38,931 bases of DNA from Saccoglossus kowalevskii (Eukaryota; Hemichordata; Enteropneusta; Harrimaniidae). The notes under the pieces are model-generated. The model was not told the DNA's origin. It worked only from the letters and a program-made list of their open reading frames with translations, and did not search any database. The stretch spans positions 231,657 through 270,587 of the forward strand of contig NW_003139320.1 of the NCBI RefSeq assembly GCF_000003605.2. Reading direction: 5' to 3'. Position numbers and translations under genes: made by a program. Below, in pieces: positions 31,585 to 38,931 of this stretch. How positions within the stretch are numbered: the first letter of the stretch is position 1; every line of letters begins with the position of its first letter.

Positions 31585-34500
31585 GTAAGTTCAATTTTAT
31601 TCACATTTTTTACAATTTTATTTAAAATGAAACGTTCTGTCGACTGCTGTACATGTGAAACGTGTTCTGGATGCGGAAGTGCTTACGCGTACTCCCAATT
31701 ATACGTGAGTTGGAACAGTGTTCACACGTTGGGAACATAAATAAATGAACGTTGGTTTGCCTTTTTTTCAATTCATTATTTTCACATTCATTTATATTAT
31801 AGTTCTCGTGTTGTCAAATAAACGCAATAAACTAATGTTAACATTTTCCGTCCGCCATCGATTCCAGAATCTTCGAAAACTATTCACGCCTTTTAGTTTT
31901 TTTACACCAACTGATCATGTTTGCGAGACATTGTAGATGCTCTCAGATCCCATGTAAGTCCTAAAATCGTGAAAACAGCTAACAGTGACTGTCCGAATTA
32001 CGTTCCTATAGTTTGTATGCAATAACCTTATCCAACTATCGATCAGAATTGCTGTTGCCCCTATTTGTATATTCTTATATCTCCCCATTTTGTTGTCAAC
32101 ATAATTATAATTCAGTGACTTTTCTCCAAAATAATGTTGAGAAAAATGGCAGTAGGCTAATGTAAGCCCAATATTTAAAATTTTAATAATTCTGGTTATA
32201 TAGGTTATATAGTTCCAAATTAGATCAGTATTAGATTCGGCGATGTTGTTTGTAAAATGTATGCAGATGAGTTTAGCTTTTGCTAAAAAACTTTAATTAA
32301 TTTGTGGAACTTGGGAGGGAGATAATATGAGAAATGTTATAGTTAAAAGGAAAATTTGCCTTAACCCAACATTTACTTGTGTTGTGTAGAATCCGCCCTT
32401 TCATTCATTCAGGTATCAAGTCATTACAAACCTAAAAATAGTAATCAATGATTTGAACAGCCAATAGAATAATGCCAAATCATTATAGCCTTAGAAACAA
32501 TGACTTGAAGCAGAGTAATTTATTCCATTCATTGAGTATGCATTGATGTTCACAAATATGAATATCTTCTCAAATACACATTACATTCAAATGTGTACCG
32601 GTACATCTAGTATTGTTTAATAGTTTGTGTCAGGCCTAAAGCATTGTCCTGTGAAATAAGAACACGTGTTGCTAGGACTTTACATTTTTATGCATTTACA
32701 GTATGTATGTAACATAAGAAGAAATAATGTTGGATCATTTTAATGAAAGATGCTGTAATTTTCATTGAAACATAGTCATTTATTTAATTTCATAGATAAA
32801 TTTGAAGAAAAAACGTGCTGTAAATTATGGTTTGTTGTGCTGCACATCATTTCATTTTCTTTTACATTGAAGTTTTAAATAAGAAGTTTGTAAATTATTC
32901 ACCAGGTATAAATGTAACATCATAAATTAATAATATATTAGTTTCATTGTTAATTTGTTTATCTCGACTGAAGATGCACAACAAAATTGATTGACCCCAA
33001 ATATCACTTTGGTTATTTAGACACTAGTTTGTCAAATTGAATGACAAGATTTTAATACTTTATACTTAATATTTTATATATTTATTTTGTGCATCCATTT
33101 TATCATTTCCCTTGGCCAAAGTTCATTAATTTGGCCATCTGCTCGCCAACATACCTTGCCAGAATTCCCACTATAAAACTATATTCACTGTCTACTAAAT
33201 CAAATAAATCTATTGCAAAGTCACACATTGTTAGCAGTTAAGCTACGATGTTATACAAGATAACAAAATTTATTGGTTTAAATTTGGAATTAATTTGAGC
33301 CGATACAGTAGCGCTGATTGATGGATTTGGCACACCAAATCAAATCCTTCAATTTAACTATAAAAGTCAAATGCACCTTTTTCTAACACAATCACACGGC
33401 CATGAATAGTCGACAAAACAGTGTGAATCCGATAATGCCAGGTGTACACAAATTGTTAAAATTGATATCCAAATGCAGGTACAGTTCATTAATACGATTG
33501 TTGTATATACTTAGCTTGATGTTTTATTGTAGCATGTGTGTTGGCTGAAGGAGCGGAAGATGCTACTGTTGAGTTGGATGATGATATTGGTAGCAGTAGA
33601 GATGGATCAAAGACAGATGACGAAGTTGTCATGAGGTAATAATCATTAATTTTAACATTTTTTTCTTCTGATATTTGACAGTGAGTTTGTCGCTTAGAAT
33701 TTTCGCTGAAGGAATTATTCAGTGCAAATAAAATCCAGCGACTATACCATTTTTTTCCTTTATTTTACACTCAACTCGTCAAAAAACAGTGAAAATAAAT
33801 TTTATACAAAACGCAAAAAAAGTTGACTCAGTGAAAATTAATTCCAGCTAAAATAAAGTATTTTACAGTAATTGTACAATTGCACGTTTCATGTGACAAT
33901 TACATCTGATTCATAAATGAATACTTGCAATTTGCATGTAACAGTTGTTGGCTTGAACACAGTACATCTTCGCACATAATTGGTAGGATAGTATATTGAT
34001 GCTGGAATTATTCAATATCAGAATTTATCCACACTACACATTCTCATTGTTAGAACAGCAACTATTAGATTATCTTGGATTATCTGCTTTAAAATTGTGT
34101 TCTTTTGGTCGTTGCTCAACAACATATGGCATAGTACTTAGTATGTGAATAATAAGTAGTCTCCATATTATTTAGATATACATATTTTTTTTTGTCACTG
34201 CAATAAGTACACTATAATCTATTTATTCTTTATAATAGAGGGGTCTTCCCTTGTTGTTCATTGTATGGCATACTTGACTCGTACTAGAATTTAATACTTT
34301 AATATATTTTGTTACAGAGAGGAGGAAGCAATCAAATTGGATGGTTTGAGTGTGGCACAGATGAAAGAACTTAGAGATAAATCTGAGAAGCACATTTTCA
34401 AGGCTGAAGTTGATAGAATGATGAAACTCATTATTAATTCACTATATAAGAACAAAGAGGTAATGTAATGACACGACTTGTACTCAAAATTAATTTTTTT

Positions 34501-37500
34501 TGTTACAACTGAAAAAGTCAACATTAATATTTTGATGTGTAATATTTTTAAATGTTTTTTTTTTTTTTTTAGATCTTCTTGCGTGAATTGATTTCTAACG
34601 CTTCTGATGCCTTGGATAAAATCAGATTGTTGTCTTTGACCGATAAATCTGCTTTGGATGCCACAGACGAATTTTCCATAAGAATAAAGGTATCAATATT
34701 TGTAATGTTTTTTTATAATTACTTGAGGAAAATTATGTTTATGAAGTGTTAATGCTCTCCTTGCCTTCAGGAATTTACTCTCCGACAAAAAGCATTGTGC
34801 AATATTGTGTTGTCTGTCATACTTACCGGTAATGTCTGTTGAATTGATCAACAATGCTAATTTTTAACTGACTTAATACCAGAAGCATTGTTTTGTGAGA
34901 ATATTTTAGATCAATGATACTAAACCAGTTCCATGCATAGACCTTATAGGTCTTGTGATATTTAACTGTTTCAATTCCTTTCAGGCTGACAAGGACAATC
35001 ACATGCTACACGTTACAGACACTGGTATTGGAATGACAAAAGAAGACTTGAAGAATAACCTTGGTACTATTGCTAAATCAGGAACCAGTGAATTTCTCAA
35101 TAAAATTTCGGTAAGTTCATAAAGTCATATTGTCAAATGATAGCTGTTCAGGAATGATTGTGGGTTTGGAGTTATTAAAATATTGTATAATTGATTAGTA
35201 GATATTGTATTTCTTCCAGTTTATAAATAAATTACCATGAATTCAAATTATTTTCCATTGAAGAACAGTTTTTAATGCTATATTGCATACTGAAGCATCT
35301 GCTAAAGTTGAGCACAAGTTTCGAAATTTTTCCGTATTCATCAGTTATCCACATGGTTTTATTAATCTGTTTTAATTCAATTTATTTCTTCAGGAGGTGC
35401 AATCTGCAGATGAGATGAGTGATATGATTGGTCAGTTTGGCGTTGGTTTCTACTCATCTTTCTTGGTATCAGACACGGTCATTGTGACGTCAAAGAACAA
35501 TGATGACAAACAATACATCTGGGAATCTGATGCGTCTGAATTCTCCGTGGTTGAAGATCCACGTGGTGATACACTCAAACGAGGCACAACTGTCAGGTGA
35601 GTTAATCTTGTGGTACCTGTGTTGTATTTAGTTGGAATTTAATTAGCATTACAAATTCTTGACATTTTGCAGAGTAAACGATACCATGAAACTAAGAAAA
35701 AAGATTTTTTTTTAATCATAACCTTGTTTCCATGGAAACCATGACTTTTTGATTGGTTTCTCCATAGTATTGAACCATACTAAAGTGGCCATTTTGAACT
35801 GAAAATTGATCAAAATACATACAACTGAGATTCATAATTTAAAAAAACTAGTTCATATAATCTAAGTTTATTCTTCAGACAATAAATAAATTCTGTCTTG
35901 TAAATGTTGGTCGCAACCATTCTTAAGTTTGTTATCCTGTAGCTTATTAGCTTATTGAATGCTTATTTCCGACCTTTCTTCAGTTTACATATCGCCAGTG
36001 GAGTAACAATTTCTGTTTTACAGTTTACTTTTGAAGGAAGAGGCCTATGACTTCTTGGAACCAGGAACCATTAGAGAACTTGTCAAAAAATACAGTCAGT
36101 TCATCAACTTCCCAATCTATCTGTGGGCCAGTAAAACTGAGATGGTAGATGAGCCTTTGGATGAGGATGAAATTGAAGCACAAGAGATGGAAGACGCAGA
36201 TGAAACTGAGGAGGGAGACGAAGATGAAGGTAAAAAAATTGAAATAGTAGCGATACTTTACTGCTTTGGATTGTAGAGGAATAACATAGTCTGTTTATGC
36301 AGGAGTTTTGTTCAGTGGCTGCTGACTAGCCATCTACTTGGCTTGATCAGTCAGTTCTTTGTATTTTTTGACTTGCAACCTCTCAAACTTGGCGAATCAC
36401 CTTTTATATTTTACTCTGTAAAAATTAAAGCTTATAATCTTTTTTTTGCAGAAGCCCAGGTTGAAGAAGAGGCTGAAGAGGAAGAGGAGAAACCAAAAAC
36501 CAAACAAGTAGAGAAGACTACATGGGACTGGGAATTAATGAATGCAAACAAACCAATTTGGACCAGGAAGTAAGTATATGTTATCTTTAATTCTAACATT
36601 ATTTTACTTTCTTTCACAGATTTATCATTCTTTGAGGTAAACCAGACTAAATCTCGATACTTGATTTACATTTACAGTCCTAAAGAAATTACAGATGAAG
36701 AATACAATGACTTTTTCAAGCAGTTCACCAAAGAGGTTGAAGACCCATTGGCAAAAACACATTTCACTGCAGAGGGTGAAGTAACTTTCAAGTCTATCTT
36801 GTATGTCCCCAAAACTGCACCTTCCGGTATGTTCAACGATTATGGAAAGAAGACAGATTTCATCAAAGTAAGATATTCTATCAGTCCAGAGATGGTGGAG
36901 GTGTAATTTAATTTGTTTTCAAACCACCTTGTATATAAATACAGTAATGATCCAGCTAGTTTTTGAATGATTTGGGTTGATCCAATGTTAATAATTTGAT
37001 TCAGTTTTGAGGTGATTAGCAGTAGTGGATTAACTGTGTGCGAATATAGGCTGATTACACTGATATAACTTAGGAAAATTTTACAAATGTGTGGTATTGC
37101 ATGTAAATGTTTAATTCATTGTTACCATTTCAATTTTTGCTGTATAGAATGAGTAATTGCATAATTCCGAGGTCTTTCAAGTCTTCAAAATATCTAAATT
37201 TCAAAGAAATAATTGCAATTTGTCGTACATTTGAAAATGTAGAACATTTTTTTTAAAAAAAACACAAAAAAACTCCAATCAATTTATCATCTCATTTTCA
37301 TGTGTTTGGAATGAAGTGATTTTAATTTTCTGATCGATATTTTTTCCATTGTTTTGTAGATGTATGTACGTAGAGTGTTTATCACCGATGACTTTGAAGA
37401 CATGATGCCAAAATACTTGAGCTTTGTCAAGGGAATTGTTGACTCGGACGATCTGCCTTTGAATGTATCTCGTGAAACTCTTCAACAACATAAACTACTG

Positions 37501-38931
37501 AAAGTCATTAAGAAAAAACTTGTTAGAAAGGTAAGACAACATAAAAAATTTTCAGATTTATTTTACTCTGGGGCTATTTTGCTGTTCATCGTAGTGCGAT
37601 TCTCCAAGCCCTGGTCAGATGTTACTTTTTCAGAAGCTAAATGCAGCCAGTTTGAGAATTCTTAAATGAATCATTGGTCAGTCTTGTTGCGCAATTCCAA
37701 CCAGAAATGTTTCTTGCTACAAATACAACCATTCATTAATCAATCATGTCTTTATTCTTTTCAGACTTTAGATATGATCAAAAAGCTGGATATCGAAGAA
37801 TACAATGAAAAATTCTGGAAGGAGTTTGGTACCAACATTAAGCTTGGTATTATTGAAGATCATTCAAATCGTACTCGTCTTGCCAAGTTGGTCAGATTCT
37901 TCTCGTCCAACTCTGATACAGAATTTACCAGTCTCGCTGAATATGTGGAAAGGATGAAGGATAAACAAGAGCATATTTACTTTATGGGTGGTGCCAGCAG
38001 AAAAGAGGTAAATGCTAGATATTTGCATAGTTTTGTATTTGTTTCAGTGTTGAACCAAATGTACATAATTCCCCTTTGGCCACAGGTTTTGATGAAAATC
38101 TTAAAGAAAATTCTGTGGATTTGCAGTCTGTTCACATAGGTTCACACGTTACATTTTCACACGTAACAATTACGAAGATTTACTCTTATGTATTTATGCA
38201 GAATATGTTACTTATGGACACTATGTATCCGATAATGATTTGTGATTTGTTTCTTTCAACATTCATTCAAAATTTTAAAAAGAAATTTAAATATTTTATC
38301 TGAAATATTTATGGAATGAAGTAATAATTAATAAATAATTTATTGTTTTAGGTTGAGAGTACACCATTTGTTGAAAGACTATTAAAGAAAGGCTATGAAG
38401 TGCTGTATCTGATAGAGCCAGTAGATGAATACTGTATACAGTCACTGCCAGAATTTGATGGAAAGAAATTCCAGAATGTTGCCAAGGAAGGTCTCAAACT
38501 CGATGAATCTGAATCCGCTAAGGAAAGATTTGAAGAAATTGAAAAAGAATATGAACCATTGATGAAATGGATGAAAGATGCAGCTCTCACAGATAAGGTA
38601 AACAAAATTGGTTTTATTACCTGTAGTTGGTAAAGAACGTTTGCTGCCAATACCCTTGTTTATTCCTATGTTCCTGGTGTCCTGGTAACGTTCTGGTTTT
38701 GACAGTACCTATGCTGGCAAGATTTTTGCCGTTCTGGTCCTAAATATATAAGGCGTTTTGAATTGTATATGCCATTGCACAAAATCGTCTTTCATTTTCT
38801 GAATTTGTCTTAATGCTTGTTTTTTGTCCATCACAGATCAAGGAAGCTGTGATTTCCAAGCGCTTGACAGATTCACCATGTGCATTAGTGGCTAGTTCAT
38901 ATGGTTGGTCTGGTAATATGGAGCGTATCAT
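31533..38931 (+). CDS. HSP90B1: HSP90B1 (GRP94, endoplasmin), 5' part of the gene, 13 exons
   Basis: ER-lumenal HSP90 that folds secreted and membrane proteins (integrins and Toll-like receptors in mammals) using ATP. Exons: 31533-31584, 33533-33635, 34318-34459, 34573-34689, 34985-35110, 35394-35596, 36024-36229, 36452-36569, 36678-36867, 37360-37530, 37765-38007, 38352-38597, 38837-38931 (continues past the window). All borders are GT-AG and phases agree, giving about 670 residues in the window. Visible parts: signal peptide, the GRP94-specific pre-N segment ([12 protein letters not shown]), the GHKL ATPase domain, the acidic linker, the middle domain with SRETLQQ, and the start of the C-terminal domain ([11 protein letters not shown]). 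N-glycosylation sequons NAS, NVS and NRT sit at positions known from vertebrate GRP94. The remaining C-terminal region with the expected KDEL-type signal lies beyond the window. Expression is likely stress-induced through the upstream ERSE. Cytosolic HSP90 is excluded by the signal peptide and pre-N segment. Confidence 0.97.
31585..33532 (+). other. HSP90B1 intron 1
   Basis: AT-rich, without recognisable exon or mobile element. One TACCGGTA palindrome is at 32596-32603. The open frame 31745-31936 has no protein pattern. Confidence 0.7.
33829..33870 (+). mobile_element. family B MITE fragment in HSP90B1 intron 2
   Basis: CAGTGAAAATTAATTCCAGC followed by TAAAATAAAGTATTTTACAGTA matches the right 42 bp of the element at 27995-28155. 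Two further weaker CAGTG(A/C)AAATAAA blocks occur just upstream (33719 and 33788), suggesting nested or rearranged copies. I could not identify a left end. Confidence 0.5.
34318..35596 (+). CDS. HSP90B1: HSP90B1 exons 3-6: GHKL ATPase domain
   Basis: Exon 3 carries the [19 protein letters not shown] helix. Exon 4 has [18 protein letters not shown], with the catalytic Glu at about residue 104 and the Mg/ATP-binding Asn at about 108. Exon 5 has HVTDTGIGM (Asp about 150, adenine-binding) and [12 protein letters not shown]; exon 6 has [14 protein letters not shown]. All four Bergerat-fold motifs are complete, so ATP binding and hydrolysis are expected. The GRP94-specific insertion before IGQFGVG is [10 protein letters not shown] here, one residue shorter than in mammalian GRP94 as I recall it. 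Confidence 0.95.
36024..36569 (+). CDS. HSP90B1: HSP90B1 exons 7-8: charged linker
   Basis: After [19 protein letters not shown] the frame becomes highly acidic ([20 protein letters not shown], then EEGDEDE in exon 7 and [15 protein letters not shown] in exon 8). It then gives [17 protein letters not shown], the start of the middle domain. An intron (36230-36451) splits the linker at a Glu codon. The linker is calcium-binding and modulates domain docking in GRP94. Confidence 0.94.
36678..38931 (+). CDS. HSP90B1: HSP90B1 exons 9-13: middle domain and start of the C-terminal domain
   Basis: Exon 9 has [20 protein letters not shown]. Exon 10 has [19 protein letters not shown] and [13 protein letters not shown], with the Arg (about 457) and Gln (about 461) that complete the ATPase site. 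Exon 11 has [20 protein letters not shown] and [20 protein letters not shown]. Exon 12 has [20 protein letters not shown] and [20 protein letters not shown]. Exon 13 has [20 protein letters not shown], running off the window within the Ile-Met codons. Exons 10-13 all start in phase 0. Confidence 0.96.

Noticed and set aside
37531-37764. Read-through open frame after HSP90B1 exon 10 and before exon 11
   Set aside because: A GTAAGA donor at 37531 and a TTTTCAG acceptor at 37764 join KKKLVRK to TLDMIKK exactly as in the HSP90 family; the between sequence is intron.

Overview
The window is strongly AT-rich, intron-dense animal DNA with one assembly gap (67 Ns at 19424-19490). It carries two protein-coding genes arranged head to head, many short non-autonomous transposon copies, and simple repeats. 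The gene families, the vertebrate-like gene pairing and the repeat types point to a bilaterian marine invertebrate (mollusc-like or ambulacrarian-like). The sequence alone does not let me name the species.

Layout: (1) 1-2480 is the flank downstream of the minus-strand gene, with no convincing gene but one short TTAA-flanked inverted-repeat element (1815-1979). (2) 2481-29886, minus strand, is a 19-exon gene for a DUF4062-NACHT-TPR STAND NTPase of the TTC41/nephrocystin-3-like type. I reconstructed its exons from reading frame, splice-site and phase agreement; the product would be about 1550 residues. Exon phases agree throughout except at the end of exon 7 (about 14826), where a stop codon stands where a GT donor is required. 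(3) 29887-31532 is the divergent intergenic region. It holds a perfect ER-stress response element and two degenerate copies just upstream of the next gene. (4) 31533-38931, plus strand, holds the first 13 exons of HSP90B1 (GRP94, endoplasmin). It is cut by the window edge after about 670 residues, so the end of the C-terminal dimerisation domain and the ER-retrieval signal lie outside.

The pairing has meaning: vertebrate TTC41 is also called GNN ('GRP94-neighbouring') because it sits next to HSP90B1. The same neighbours here imply a gene pair that predates vertebrates. GRP94 is the ER-lumenal HSP90 chaperone and its promoter carries unfolded-protein-response elements. The STAND protein is a predicted cytosolic nucleotide-driven signalling or scaffolding ATPase of unknown role. 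No functional link between the two is proven by the sequence.

The introns serve as landing sites for at least four kinds of miniature element: a tandem-repeat element with hairpin ends (three copies), TA-flanked MITEs whose ends read CTGTAAAAT, TTAA-flanked MITEs, and a family with AACCTTTTCACCACC-like ends. No tRNA, rRNA or CRISPR array, and no autonomous transposase or reverse transcriptase gene, was recognised.
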